Assembly (NCBI GenBank): GCA_031261505.1
Contig: JAISJN010000018.1
Location: 1-64,000, forward strand
Source: Clostridioides sp.
GTDB taxonomy: Bacteria > Bacillota > Clostridia > Peptostreptococcales > Peptostreptococcaceae
DNA: 64,000 nucleotides
Direction of reading: 5' to 3'
The notes beneath the pieces are model-generated. The model did no database searches and had not been told where the DNA came from. It saw only the letters and a list, made by a program, of their open reading frames with translations. How positions within the stretch are numbered: the stretch's first letter is position 1; each line of letters opens with the position of its first letter. Shown piece by piece: positions 1-12,703 of this stretch. Both the position numbers and the translations under genes were made by a program.

Positions 1-3000
1 TCTAATCTCTTTATTTCGTTTAATGTCTTGTCGTCAATATCGTCCTTTTTAGTTAATAGTATAGGACAATTCTTTTCATGTGCTAGTACTGTTGCTGTTA
101 GAACATCTGTGTATTTTTCGCCACTTGCCAATACCACTGATTTTGTTGGATTACTTGGGACAATTGGATCATTAACTTTTACCATCTGCCATACATACGT
201 TTCATTACCAGAATGTTTTGTTATCACGTCATCTGCGGTCATTGTATTGCCCTTCGGCTTAGTTACTGTACCAGATCCTACGTTTATCCATTTTCCGGTT
301 GTCTTATATTTTCCACCATCAATTGATATTAGAGTATCCGCTGTTGAATCTGGTAGCATTGTATTAGAGGATCCTTTGAAGTTTATTCCCAATTTCAACT
401 GTCTAAGTTCATTGCAGTCATAAAACATAGCTTCCATAGTAGTAACCTTATCTGTGTTAAACTTGTCACCTAAATCAATTGATTCCAAATTAGTACAGGC
501 AGCAAACATACTCTTCATATTAGTAACCTTAGATGTATCAAACTTACTCACATCAAGTGATTCCAAATTAGTACAGGCAGCAAACATCTCAAACATATCC
601 TCAACCTTAGACGTGTCAAACTTACTCACATCAAGTGATTTCAAATTACTACACATAACAAACATGTCTTTCATATTAGTAACCTTAGATGTATCAAACT
701 TACTCACATCAAGTGATTCCAAATTAGTACAGGCAGCAAACATATAAGACATATTCTCAACCTTAGACGTGTCAAACTTACTCACATCAAGTGATTCCAA
801 ATTACTACAAGAATCAAACATATAAGACATACTAGTAACCTTAGACGTGTCAAACTTACTCACATCAAGTGATTCCAAATTACTACAAGAATCAAACATA
901 TAAGACATATTCTCAACCTTAGACGTGTCAAACTTACTCACATCAAGTGATTTCAAATTACTACACATAACAAACATCCTAGACATATCCTCAACCTTAC
1001 CAGTGTTAAACTTATCACCTAAATCAATTGATGTCAAAGCGGAACAGTATTCAAACATAAATGACATATTAGTAACCTTATCTGTGTTAAAATTACTTAA
1101 ATCAAGTGATTCCAAATTAGTACAGGCAGCAAACATACTCTTCATATTAGTGAGTTCAGGTGTGTCTAAGTCACTAATATCAATCGAGGTTAAAGCGTTA
1201 CAGGCATCAAACATATAAGACATATCAGCAACCTTAGATGTATCAAACTTACTTAAATCAACAGATTTTAAACTAGCACAGGTATAAAACATATAAGACA
1301 TGTCAGTAACCACAGATGTGTCTAAGTCATTAAAATCGATCGATTCCAAATTACGACAGGCATAAAATGACTCGTCGAGACTACTTGCAATAACTCCAGA
1401 TTCAAACTTTATTTTTTTACATTTATCATACTTATCGAATACACTAGATAATCTTCCGGATATAGTTCCTACCTTAACAGTAAGAACACAACTTGAACTG
1501 TCATAGAAACAAGGACTTGTTCCCCACTTGAAATCAGGGGCTAGTTTTAATTCCCATACATAAGTTTCATCTCCAGAATGTTTACTTATTACATCATCTG
1601 CGGTCATTGCATTGCCCTTCGGATTAGTTACTGTACCATTTCCTACATTTATCCATTTTCCTGTTGTATTATATTTCACGTTATCAATTGTTACCAATTG
1701 ATTTGAAGTAGGATTATACAAAGATGTAGAGGAGGGTGCGTGGAAAGAGTTCCCTAGTTTTAACTGTTGAAGATTGTTACTTTGCAAAAACATATTAGTC
1801 ATAGTAGTAACCTTAGCAGTGTTGAAATTACTTAAATCAAGCGATGTCAATTTACCGCAGTTATAAAACATAGAACTCATATCAGTAGTATTAGTAGTAT
1901 TAAAATTATCTACATTAAGAGATGTTAAACTGCTACAATTACCAAACATATATTTCATAGTACCAACATTAGTAGTATTAAAATTACCTACATTAAGAGA
2001 TGTTAAACTGCTACAATTATAAAACATATAGCTCATATTAGTAACCTTAGATGTATTAAACTTACTTAAATTAAGTGATGCTAAATTACTACAGCCATAA
2101 AACATATAAGACATATTATCAACATTATTAGTGTTTAAGTTATCAAAATCAATAGATATCAAACTTGTACAGTTATAAAACATCTCAGACATATTAGTAA
2201 CCTCAGATGTGTCTGAGTCATTAAAATCAACAGATGTCAAACTTGTACAATTCCTAAATATTTTTGCAAGGTTTGTAAATTTAACTCCAGACTCAAACTT
2301 TACTTTTTTAACGTCACCAGAGTTATTGAAACCGTATACAGAAGATAAATTATTTGATATAGTTCCAGCACCAACAGTTAAAACACAACTTGAACTGTCA
2401 TAGAAACAAGGACTTGTTCCCCACTTGAAATCAGGGGCTAGTTCTAATTCCCATACATAAGTTTCATTTCCAGAATGTTTACTTATTACATCAACAGAGT
2501 TCATTGCATTGCCCTTCGGATCAGTTACTGTACCATTTCCTACATTTATCCATTTTCCTGTTGTATTATATTTCACGTTATCAATTGTTACCAATTGATT
2601 TGAAGTAGGATTATACAAAGATGCAGAGGATGGTGCGTGGAAAGAGTTCCCTAGTTTTAACTGTTGAAGTTTGCCACAGCCATTAAACATAGTAGCCATA
2701 GTAGTAACCTTAGATGTATCAAAGCTACTTAAATCAAGTGATGTCAAACTTGTACAGTTATTAAACATCTCACCCATAGTAGTAACCTCAGATGTATCAA
2801 AATTACTTACACCAAGTGATGTTAAATTACTACAGCGAGAAAATATACCATACATACCAGTAACCTTAGCAGTGTCAAAATGGCTTAAATCAAGTGATGT
2901 CAAACTACTACATTTAAAAAACATATCAACCATATTCGTAACGTTAGATGTATCAAAACTACTTACATCAAGTGATATTAAACTACTACAGCCAGAAAAC

Positions 3001-3434
3001 ATAGCATCCATAGTAGTAACATTAGATGTGTCTAAGTCTTTAAAATCAATCGATATCAATTGGTTACAGTTATAAAATGCCTTTTCGAGACTACTTGCTA
3101 TAACTCCAGACTCAAATACTACGCTTTTAACGGAATCGGAACTAGGAATCGTTCCAAATATAGTTTGAGATCCTGTTCCTTTCGATACAGTCATTAGTCC
3201 AGTTTCTGCATTAAAGGTATAAGGGCACTCACCCCAAATTCCAGCTTCTAATTCCCTAGTACTCTTACCCTCTATCTTTGAACTACTTATATCTTTTTTA
3301 TCATCCTTCTTTTCATCAGCAACTTCAGATTTAGAATTACTGTTCTCCTCAATGGCAAATGCCAATGGTGTTACTGATGTGGTTGTCAAAACCATCAATA
3401 ATGCTAATGTCGTTAATTTTTTCTTCATCTTCAT
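1..3434 (-). CDS. BspA-like (DUF285) repeat surface protein, C-terminus beyond window
   Basis: Reading the minus strand from ATG at 3434 (AGGAG 8 bases upstream) gives an open frame to base 1, about 1144 codons with no stop, so the C-terminus lies off the left edge. It starts with a signal peptide: Lys-rich MKMKKK, a hydrophobic core and a likely cut after LAFA. It then carries dozens of repeats of about 23-25 residues of the form SLTSLDLSxFDTSxVTNMxxMFxxC, the DUF285/BspA-like pattern found in secreted adhesins and lipoproteins of oral and gut bacteria. Non-repeat blocks (CVLTVGAGTIS, then YVWELELAPDFKWG) recur between repeat runs near 2400-2650 and 1500-1740, and in part near 190-330. Likely cell-surface binding or adhesion. 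The anchor type cannot be seen because the C-terminus is missing. Plus-strand open frames here are shadows. Confidence 0.85.
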   Translation of the reverse strand, partial: MKMKKKLTTLALLMVLTTTSVTPLAFAIEENSNSKSEVADEKKDDKKDISSSKIEGKSTRELEAGIWGECPYTFNAETGLMTVSKGTGSQTIFGTIPSSDSVKSVVFESGVIASSLEKAFYNCNQLISIDFKDLDTSNVTTMDAMFSGCSSLISLDVSSFDTSNVTNMVDMFFKCSSLTSLDLSHFDTAKVTGMYGIFSRCSNLTSLGVSNFDTSEVTTMGEMFNNCTSLTSLDLSSFDTSKVTTMATMFNGCGKLQQLKLGNSFHAPSSASLYNPTSNQLVTIDNVKYNTTGKWINVGNGTVTDPKGNAMNSVDVISKHSGNETYVWELELAPDFKWGTSPCFYDSSSCVLTVGAGTISNNLSSVYGFNNSGDVKKVKFESGVKFTNLAKIFRNCTSLTSVDFNDSDTSEVTNMSEMFYNCTSLISIDFDNLNTNNVDNMSYMFYGCSNLASLNLSKFNTSKVTNMSYMFYNCSSLTSLNVGNFNTTNVGTMKYMFGNCSSLTSLNVDNFNTTNTTDMSSMFYNCGKLTSLDLSNFNTAKVTTMTNMFLQSNNLQQLKLGNSFHAPSSTSLYNPTSNQLVTIDNVKYNTTGKWINVGNGTVTNPKGNAMTADDVISKHSGDETYVWELKLAPDFKWGTSPCFYDSSSCVLTVKVGTISGRLSSVFDKYDKCKKIKFESGVIASSLDESFYACRNLESIDFNDLDTSVVTDMSYMFYTCASLKSVDLSKFDTSKVADMSYMFDACNALTSIDISDLDTPELTNMKSMFAACTNLESLDLSNFNTDKVTNMSFMFEYCSALTSIDLGDKFNTGKVEDMSRMFVMCSNLKSLDVSKFDTSKVENMSYMFDSCSNLESLDVSKFDTSKVTSMSYMFDSCSNLESLDVSKFDTSKVENMSYMFAACTNLESLDVSKFDTSKVTNMKDMFVMCSNLKSLDVSKFDTSKVEDMFEMFAACTNLESLDVSKFDTSKVTNMKSMFAACTNLESIDLGDKFNTDKVTTMEAMFYDCNELRQLKLGINFKGSSNTMLPDSTADTLISIDGGKYKTTGKWINVGSGTVTKPKGNTMTADDVITKHSGNETYVWQMVKVNDPIVPSNPTKSVVLASGEKYTDVLTATVLAHEKNCPILLTKKDDIDDKTLNEIKRL

Positions 3435-4062
3435 ATCAATCATCTCCTATTTTTAAAATATTTGCAAATTATGGGCACCAAAGTGAAGTGTATACAGTAT
3501 ATATTAATCAAAAAACATACCCCCCCCTTCGAGTGTACTGAAACAACATGGATATATGTCAAAATAGCAAGTATAAGTCGCGTTACGACAAAACATTGAG
3601 TTTGTCCATAATATCATTGAATATGGATATTATGGCTCGGTATGGTAACTCAAGAAAAAGACCTACAAAATCGGTAGGGAAAAGGTGAAGGGCTAACTCA
3701 AAAACAGTTTTAAATGGATAGAATTAAACAAAAAAGGGTGCGTATATTGTGAAAGACAACAATATAAAACATCTACTTAAAATCGATGAATAGTAGATAG
3801 TGAATGAATAGAGAGTAGATTTAAAATGAAACACCGTGAAGATTGAAATATTTTGTGGGAAATTAATATTTCTCGGGAAATAAAATTGAAGTATAAGAAA
3901 ATAACAAGGTATACAGGATAATTTGCATTTAAATGTAGTATTTGTCTGAAATTTATACGATAATCTGTGTTAAACTAGGTGAATAGGGATATATATATAA
4001 AGAGGATTTGACAGTGTGACTTAGTTCTACGCTGATATTATTATATAGATAGGATGGATATT
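3435..4062. other. Intergenic region between divergent BspA-like gene and ogg
   Basis: No convincing gene. It holds a run of eight C at about 3521-3528 and a hairpin at 3606-3635 (CCATAATATC / GATATTATGG) flanked by TTGAGTT near 3595 and AACTCAA near 3646. TTGACA at 4008-4013 resembles a -35 box but no well-spaced -10 follows. The region must carry the promoters of both divergent genes. Confidence 0.5.
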
Positions 4063-4953
4063 ATGGAATTAATTCAGAGAGAAAATACAGTTATCGCTAA
4101 GGGACTTAGAGATTTTGACCCTAAGCATATTTTTGAATGTGGACAGTGTTTTAGATGGAAAATACAAGAGGATGGATCTTATACTGGCGTGGCTAAGGGC
4201 AAAATTTTAAATGTAGATCGAGATGGCGATGATATTTTGTTCAGAAATACAAGTGTTGAAGAGTTCAATGAAATCTGGTACGACTACTTTGACCTAGGTA
4301 CAGATTATTCGGATATAAAAGCAAAGCTCAAGAAAATGGATGGATATCTAGACAAAGCAACCGATTTTGGAAGTGGAATTAGAATTTTGAGACAGGATGG
4401 TTGGGAGATGTTGATTTCATTTATAATATCATCTAATAACAGAATTCCTATGATCCAAAAGGCTATCGAAAATTTATCAAGAGAGTTTGGAAGCTACATT
4501 GGTGAGTTAGATGGAGAAAAATACTACGCTTTTCCAACTCCTAAGGAATTAAATATGGCAACTCAAGATGAGATAAGAGCTTGCAAGACCGGATTTAGGG
4601 ATAAATATATCAAGAGCACAACTGAAGAGGTTGTAGCTAGTGGTGAGGACGTCAGCGGGTTTACTACTATGAGTACTGAGACTTGTAGGAAGGAATTACT
4701 CAAGTTCAAAGGGGTTGGATCTAAGGTATGCGACTGTATATCTCTGTTTGGAATGCAAAAATACGATACATTCCCAGTAGATGTATGGGTAAAAAGGGTA
4801 ATGCAGGAGTTTTATTTAGAAGAGGAATTGAGCTTGCCTAAGATTAGAGAGTTTTCGATAGATATGTTTGGAGACTTATCCGGATTTGCTCAACAGTATC
4901 TATTTTATTACGCAAGAGAGTTCGGTATAGGCTCTAATAAGCCTAAAAAATAA
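4063..4953 (+). CDS. ogg: 8-oxoguanine DNA glycosylase/AP lyase
   Basis: Repairs oxidised guanine in DNA. The N-terminal OGG_N-type beta region contains FECGQCFRW. The helix-hairpin-helix is LLKFKGVGSKVCDCISLF, in which GVGSKVCDC places the Schiff-base lysine as in OGG1 (GVGTKVADC), and FPVDVWVKRV carries the catalytic aspartate. An in-frame ATG at 4054 exists, but AGGATGG sits at the right distance from ATG 4063, so I use 4063 (296 residues, close to the bacterial OGG1-like length). It is a single gene and groESL follows under its own CIRCE promoter. No defects are visible. Confidence 0.88.
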   Translation: MELIQRENTVIAKGLRDFDPKHIFECGQCFRWKIQEDGSYTGVAKGKILNVDRDGDDILFRNTSVEEFNEIWYDYFDLGTDYSDIKAKLKKMDGYLDKATDFGSGIRILRQDGWEMLISFIISSNNRIPMIQKAIENLSREFGSYIGELDGEKYYAFPTPKELNMATQDEIRACKTGFRDKYIKSTTEEVVASGEDVSGFTTMSTETCRKELLKFKGVGSKVCDCISLFGMQKYDTFPVDVWVKRVMQEFYLEEELSLPKIREFSIDMFGDLSGFAQQYLFYYAREFGIGSNKPKK

Positions 4954-4987
4954 GAACTTAATTAATGATATATTATTCTAAAAACTA

Positions 4988-5016
4988 TTGAAATTTTTAG
5001 TACATTAGTATATTAT
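4988..5016 (+). promoter_or_regulatory. groESL promoter (sigma-A type)
   Basis: TTGAAA at 4988-4993 and TATTAT at 5011-5016 are separated by 17 bases. An overlapping TATAAT lies at 5014-5019. It sits immediately upstream of the CIRCE operator. Confidence 0.6.
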
Positions 5017-5024
5017 AATATATG

Positions 5025-5051
5025 TTAGCACTCTCGGTCAAAGAGTGCTAA
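5025..5051 (+). promoter_or_regulatory. CIRCE operator (HrcA binding site)
   Basis: A perfect inverted repeat TTAGCACTC, nine spacer bases, GAGTGCTAA. This is the canonical CIRCE element bound by the heat-shock repressor HrcA. It lies 57 bases before groES, so groESL is predicted to be HrcA-controlled. No hrcA is in the window. Confidence 0.97.
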
Positions 5052-5108
5052 CTAAAAAAATAAATTATTTCTGAATAAGGGATTACACATAATTGGGAGG
5101 TAGGAAAA

Positions 5109-5393
5109 ATGAAAATCAGACCATTGGCTGACAGAGTCGTAATCAAAAAAATAGAAGCGGAAGAAAAGACTTTAAGTGGAATAGTTCTTCCAGGAAATGC
5201 AAAGGAACAACCTCAGGTAGCAGAAGTTGTAGAGGTAGGACCAGGTGTAGTCACAGTTGGCAAGGAAGTAGTAATGGAAGTTAAGGTTGGAGATAGAGTT
5301 ATATTCCAAAAATATGCAGGAACAGAAGTTAAATTAGAAGGCGAAGATTATACCATACTAAAACAGAGCGATATACTAGCGGTATTAGAATAA
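5109..5393 (+). CDS. groES: Co-chaperonin GroES
   Basis: 94 residues, standard length. [14 protein letters not shown] at the start, a mobile-loop region [16 protein letters not shown] (residues about 18-33) and the C-terminal [15 protein letters not shown] are family hallmarks. It forms the heptameric lid of GroEL in the cytoplasm and helps refold proteins. GGGAGG lies about 8 bases before the ATG. It is the first gene after the CIRCE site and groEL follows after 111 bases. Confidence 0.98.
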   Translation: MKIRPLADRVVIKKIEAEEKTLSGIVLPGNAKEQPQVAEVVEVGPGVVTVGKEVVMEVKVGDRVIFQKYAGTEVKLEGEDYTILKQSDILAVLE

Positions 5394-5468
5394 TAGAATA
5401 TAATTATATATGACAACACAAAAATAAGCTGAGGGTTAAAATAAAGAATTAAAATAAGTGTAAGTTAA

Positions 5469-7127
<1,659 letters not shown>

Positions 7128-7148
7128 TATAGATTTTACAATTAATAT

Positions 7149-7213
7149 AGCCTGTGTGGGTTGGAATGATATAAATTCATGTTTATGTTATTTCAATTCA
7201 CACAGGCTTTTTT
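7149..7213 (+). terminator. Rho-independent terminator of groESL
   Basis: AGCCTGTGTG at 7149-7158 pairs with CACACAGGCT at 7199-7208 and is followed by a T run. The loop is long (about 40 bases) with minor internal pairing. Confidence 0.85.
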
Positions 7214-7284
7214 GTAACAAATTCTTGAGTTTATTCATATTGTAATAATGATAGATGAGATTAAAGAACCTTTAAAAGGAGTGA

Positions 7285-8883
<1,599 letters not shown>

Positions 8884-8910
8884 TAAATGTAAGTGGTGAA
8901 TTATCATTTA

Positions 8911-8950
8911 AAAGGTATAGCATGTTGTATATCAAGCAGGCTATACCTTT
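8911..8950. terminator. Bidirectional terminator between convergent genes
   Basis: AAAGGTATAGC at 8911-8921 pairs with GCTATACCTTT at 8940-8950. T runs lie on both strands between the beta-propeller gene and the convergent TOPRIM-like gene. Confidence 0.8.
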
Positions 8951-8960
8951 GTATTAACTG

Positions 8961-9647
8961 TTAATTTTTAAAATACAATCCAAGATTTGTGTATCTATTC
9001 AAAGAGTGAAGGTCGGATTTTATAAAATGCCAGGTCTCGGGATAATTTCCGTCGACTGCAAAATCGCTATCGCAAATAAAATCGACGAACTCTTTCTCGT
9101 GTCCGTCGAATCTATCGGTGAACTTGTCGGCGAGCTCTGTCTTAAGATGTCTGTCTAGATTCTGCTTTCCGTAGAGGACATGGTCTAAATTGGTGGAAAA
9201 ATAGTACACTGAGTAGGGGATGTCGTTGATTTCAGGTGTTGAACTCAATTTATTCAAGATAAGGGATTTTCTATCATTCCTATCTATTATTGATTCCACG
9301 TCCTTGGTCAATATACAGTCGTCTGAGTAAACCACTCCGTATCCATTTTTATGTTTCACATGCTCGCAATCTACAAAGGCACCATCGGTGTCTATTAGGT
9401 GTACAATCCTCTCTATATCCGACTTTTTAAAGAGTGGGTTGTTTTCTTCCAGGAAATTTTTTACCAGAGAGTGAACCTCACTTAAGATATTTTGATTGTC
9501 TGATGAATCTCTAGAAGTAATGTCTCCGCTGACTATATAGAATTTCGTCAGACTATTGCTAACCAGCCTAGATAGAAGTAGGGATAATGCCCTTTCCTCT
9601 GAAGGACCTTCTACCAAAAAAAGGCTTATCTTTTTTTCATCATTCAC
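8961..9647 (-). CDS. Small TOPRIM-like protein, partner of the upstream ATPase
   Basis: 228 residues. Starts at GTG 9647, overlapping the ATPase stop as GTGA (an ATG follows at once), so the two genes are translationally coupled. I see FLVEGPSEERAL near the N-terminus (Glu13) and HLIDTDGAFVD with the D86-x-D88 pair. This Glu plus DxD order resembles the metal-binding core of TOPRIM nucleases in OLD-type, RloB-like and PARIS (AriB) proteins. That is a motif-level reading, not a family match. It likely acts as a nuclease or effector controlled by the ATPase. No membrane segment or signal peptide. It could instead be a non-nuclease regulatory subunit. Confidence 0.6.
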   Translation of the reverse strand: MNDEKKISLFLVEGPSEERALSLLLSRLVSNSLTKFYIVSGDITSRDSSDNQNILSEVHSLVKNFLEENNPLFKKSDIERIVHLIDTDGAFVDCEHVKHKNGYGVVYSDDCILTKDVESIIDRNDRKSLILNKLSSTPEINDIPYSVYYFSTNLDHVLYGKQNLDRHLKTELADKFTDRFDGHEKEFVDFICDSDFAVDGNYPETWHFIKSDLHSLNRYTNLGLYFKN

Positions 9648-11128
9648 CTCAGATCACCCGCCTTTCTGAATGCGTGTCTGATTTCAAACGAATTTGTCTC
9701 TCTGTAGATTTCCTCTTTTTGACCTCCGAGTATTACAAGTCTCAAGTAGAAGTCCCTTAAATTGTCGGTCTTTTTGACATTGACGAGTCTAAGATATCTA
9801 TTTTCTGGATTCGTCGTTGTGAAAACTACAGATTCCTTGCTAAGTCTCTCAAGCGGTCTTAAATTATGAGAGGTGAAGATGAATTGACCATTGGAGTTTT
9901 TCTCAAATACCTCAAGAATTTCGCCTAGAAGGTATTCAAATACACCCGAATCGAGCTCGTCAATAGCTAGACAGACTCCTTCATTGTTGTATACGGCTAT
10001 CATCACACTGAGTATGGAGATGATCTTCTTTATACCCTCAGACTCGTATTTAAGTGGAATGCCTAGGTCGCCTCTCCTTGAGATAAGTTCTATATTCACA
10101 AGCTTTTGTGTACTTGTGGATAAATGTGCTCCGAGATTGCATAATTCTATTTTGAGTTCTGGAATCAAGGCGCTCAAAACTATATTTATCTGCTCTATAA
10201 TTTTGGTCATGATATCGTACATTTCCTCGGGTATACTGAAATTATCAAAAAAATGTATGGTAAAACCATCGGAAACAACAGTATTTTCAATGTATTCATT
10301 AGTGATGGAGCTTGAATCACCCACGTCGTAATTGTCTCGATTTCCTCCAGAAGAAGCCTTTGAGTTAATTTTGAAATTAAACGGCATCAGGTGATCACTA
10401 TTTATCTGTCCAAGTTGATCCGTCTTTATAACAAATAGATTTTTATTTGCAAAATTTTGTAATGCATTTATTATCTGTGGATATCTTTCATCCATGCTTT
10501 CACTGTTCCTAAAAATTGCAGTCATCAATTCAGAAAATATATACGAGGTAGAGTCTTTAAGTGAAAATGCGCGTGCGATGTTTATTTTGTAGATATTTTC
10601 GGCGTTCTCTCTTATTATATCGTTATATCTCTTTTTTGGTACGAAACAAGTGAGTTCATTGTCGATATCGTAGTCTATCATTTTAACCTTGACCTTTCTC
10701 GTCTTATCGAGAGAGCTTAGGTCTATGAAATCAAGCCTTTCCTTGGATACGATGACCTTACCTGTTTTTTCTGATGTCTTTGTCGGAACCTTCTTTTTTA
10801 ACTCCAGGGAGTAATCTACCAAAAATTCTTTATCAGCATCCTGGATCAAAAACTTAGTAGACAGAGTTGCAAAATCATCGCCAAACGAAATTAAATTTGT
10901 CGTGTTATCGGGAAGCGGCTCGCCCTTGATGACATATTTCAAAAGATTTAAAGAGTCGATCAAGGTCGTTTTACCAGAGCCATTTTGCCCGTAAATACCC
11001 AGGATGTCTGATATATCAGATGGCTCATCTGAGTTTATATAGTTGTAACTGTTCATAGTTACGGTCCCGTTTTTGACATTTTTGAAGTTTTTTAGATGTA
11101 TTTCCTGTAGTCGAACTGTGGAGTTCAT
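9644..11128 (-). CDS. ABC/SMC-like AAA ATPase of a two-gene defence-type pair
   Basis: 494 residues from ATG 11128, preferred over an in-frame ATG at 11209 because GGTGG lies 7-8 bases before it. The N-terminus IHLKNFKNVKNG is typical of RecF/OLD-like ATPases. Walker A is GQNGSGKT at residues 47-54. A signature-like YESEGIKKI, Walker B CLAIDELDSG and the switch histidine in FTSHNLRPLE lie in the C-terminal third. The middle is a divergent helical insertion. This architecture (AAA_15/AAA_21 type) occurs in many phage-defence modules, where the ATPase senses and a partner cuts. Here the partner is the overlapping TOPRIM-like gene. Housekeeping RecF or SMC is unlikely given length and context. 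Function is inferred. Confidence 0.75.
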   Translation of the reverse strand: MNSTVRLQEIHLKNFKNVKNGTVTMNSYNYINSDEPSDISDILGIYGQNGSGKTTLIDSLNLLKYVIKGEPLPDNTTNLISFGDDFATLSTKFLIQDADKEFLVDYSLELKKKVPTKTSEKTGKVIVSKERLDFIDLSSLDKTRKVKVKMIDYDIDNELTCFVPKKRYNDIIRENAENIYKINIARAFSLKDSTSYIFSELMTAIFRNSESMDERYPQIINALQNFANKNLFVIKTDQLGQINSDHLMPFNFKINSKASSGGNRDNYDVGDSSSITNEYIENTVVSDGFTIHFFDNFSIPEEMYDIMTKIIEQINIVLSALIPELKIELCNLGAHLSTSTQKLVNIELISRRGDLGIPLKYESEGIKKIISILSVMIAVYNNEGVCLAIDELDSGVFEYLLGEILEVFEKNSNGQFIFTSHNLRPLERLSKESVVFTTTNPENRYLRLVNVKKTDNLRDFYLRLVILGGQKEEIYRETNSFEIRHAFRKAGDLR

Positions 11129-11269
11129 TGTATCACCACCTGTATAATAATTAATACAGATAGTATGTGTAAAATTTAATTTATGTATGTGTAAATTTGT
11201 ATGAATCAATTTAAATTTTTGCTGCTAATTGCAATAAGTTTAAATAATAAATAACTACATAAATTAACG

Positions 11270-12358
11270 CTATAGACTCTTGTATATATCCTCGATATCC
11301 TCTAATGTCACCTCGAGTGGATGATTTTTGAGTTTTTCCTTGTTATTGAACATGTTAGCAGAGTAATCAGAGACTTCGACCTTAGAGAGAGCTACCTTAT
11401 CTGGATATAGAGCATCGATAAATACTTTAAACTCAGAAATTGAATCGAATCCCAATGCAGAAATTACTGTGTCAACCTTTGATTTTGAGCTTTTTTCGTA
11501 TAAATTGAGATATCCAGCGAGAAGTATTCCACAGCCTTTACCATGGGGAACGTTGTGGAAATAAGTAAGAGGATAACTCATTCCATGTGGAAGAGATGTT
11601 CCGCTTTGAGATATCAAAATACCTGCGATTGTAGAAGCAAGTATAAGTTTTTCTCTAATTTCGTATGGAAAATTACCATTTATGAGATTAGATTTATACT
11701 CGCTGAACAAATGAAGTCCGTATTCTGCAAATATAATGCTTAATGCATTTGAATTTGTAGATAAATACCCTTCAACTAAATGTGCCAAGGTGTCTATTGC
11801 CGTATTTATAGTTATATTTATCGGTGTGTCCAGTAAGTACTTAGCATCTAAAAACGCAAGCACAGGGAAGACCTTAGTCGCAATACCCCTCTTAGTTTTC
11901 ATATCCTTGTCAGTTATAATGCTGTAAGGGGTAGTTTCGCTTCCTGTTCCAGCAGTCGTAGGAATAGCTAATAGAGGTAGGTAGTCTAAATTTCCGTCTA
12001 CAAAAATATCACTGACTACAGTATTTACGTTTTTAAGTAGCAATGAAACTGCTTTTGCGGTGTCTATTGCAGAACCACCGCCTACACCGATTAGGAAGTC
12101 TATGTTTTTAGACTTATATAAAGATACTATTTTTTGTACGGTCTCCTTAGACGGGTTTTCTTCAACCTCATCAAATATGAAGTACTCTATATTTTCTTGA
12201 TCTAGAGCTATCTTTACGTCGTCTAATGAGCCGTTTCTCTTTGATGAATTATGTCCTGTGATGATTAGACAGAGTTCACCAAAACTTTTGATTTCGGATG
12301 AGTTTTTTACAACACAATCCTTGTCTTGAATAATTTTTGTTGGCATGTAGTAATTCAT
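11270..12358 (-). CDS. Iron-containing alcohol dehydrogenase family protein
   Basis: 362 residues from ATG 12358, with AAGAAGGAA upstream; the earlier in-frame start at 12382 lacks a site. The NAD(P)-binding GVGGGSAIDTAKA and the metal ligands in DTLAHLVEGYLS (Asp, His) and LPHGMSYPLTYFHNVPHG (two His) are the type III (Fe-ADH) signature. It reduces or oxidises an alcohol/aldehyde pair; the substrate cannot be told. A DPE repeat lies 36 bases before its start. It is not clearly in an operon. Confidence 0.87.
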   Translation of the reverse strand: MNYYMPTKIIQDKDCVVKNSSEIKSFGELCLIITGHNSSKRNGSLDDVKIALDQENIEYFIFDEVEENPSKETVQKIVSLYKSKNIDFLIGVGGGSAIDTAKAVSLLLKNVNTVVSDIFVDGNLDYLPLLAIPTTAGTGSETTPYSIITDKDMKTKRGIATKVFPVLAFLDAKYLLDTPINITINTAIDTLAHLVEGYLSTNSNALSIIFAEYGLHLFSEYKSNLINGNFPYEIREKLILASTIAGILISQSGTSLPHGMSYPLTYFHNVPHGKGCGILLAGYLNLYEKSSKSKVDTVISALGFDSISEFKVFIDALYPDKVALSKVEVSDYSANMFNNKEKLKNHPLEVTLEDIEDIYKSL

Positions 12359-12393
12359 GGTTTCTTCCTTTCTTCTTTCCAAATATGTATTTT

Positions 12394-12490
12394 AAATGGT
12401 GATTCAATGATTTCAGTATGGGTTTCAACCATAACAGAAATGAGATTTATGCCAGCATTCTATATGTTGGAACATTTATCTCAAGTTATA
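12394..12490 (+). repeat. Dispersed palindromic element (DPE) copy A
   Basis: Begins AAATGGTGATTCAATG and ends ATCTCAAGTTATA. It has the central GAAATGAGATTTATGCC. The hairpins are partly degraded. It lies 36 bases upstream of the alcohol dehydrogenase start. Confidence 0.85.
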
Positions 12491-12667
12491 ATTCGGTCCT
12501 GTAGCAAATATATGTGATTACAATTATTTTATACAATAAATTGGAAATTTACAATAAAATTCAAGAATAATCTAAAAACATACTTAGAGGAGCTGTTTAG
12601 TAACTTGATTTTAATTGTTCTTTAGTAGTAATAACTGATATTTTCAGAAAAATAGAGACAAAACATA

Positions 12668-12697
12668 TTGACAGAATATGCGGAATTAATGTAGAAT
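12668..12697 (+). promoter_or_regulatory. Sigma-A promoter of a gene-free transcript
   Basis: TTGACA at 12668-12673, 18 bases, then TAGAAT at 12692-12697. No coding gene starts nearby; the downstream sequence folds and ends in a strong terminator. Confidence 0.6.
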
Positions 12698-12703
12698 AGT
12701 CAT

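Noticed and set aside
28-3075. Several plus-strand open frames inside the left-edge region
   Set aside because: They are antisense shadows of the repeat-rich minus-strand BspA-like gene; they share its periodicity and lack ribosome sites.
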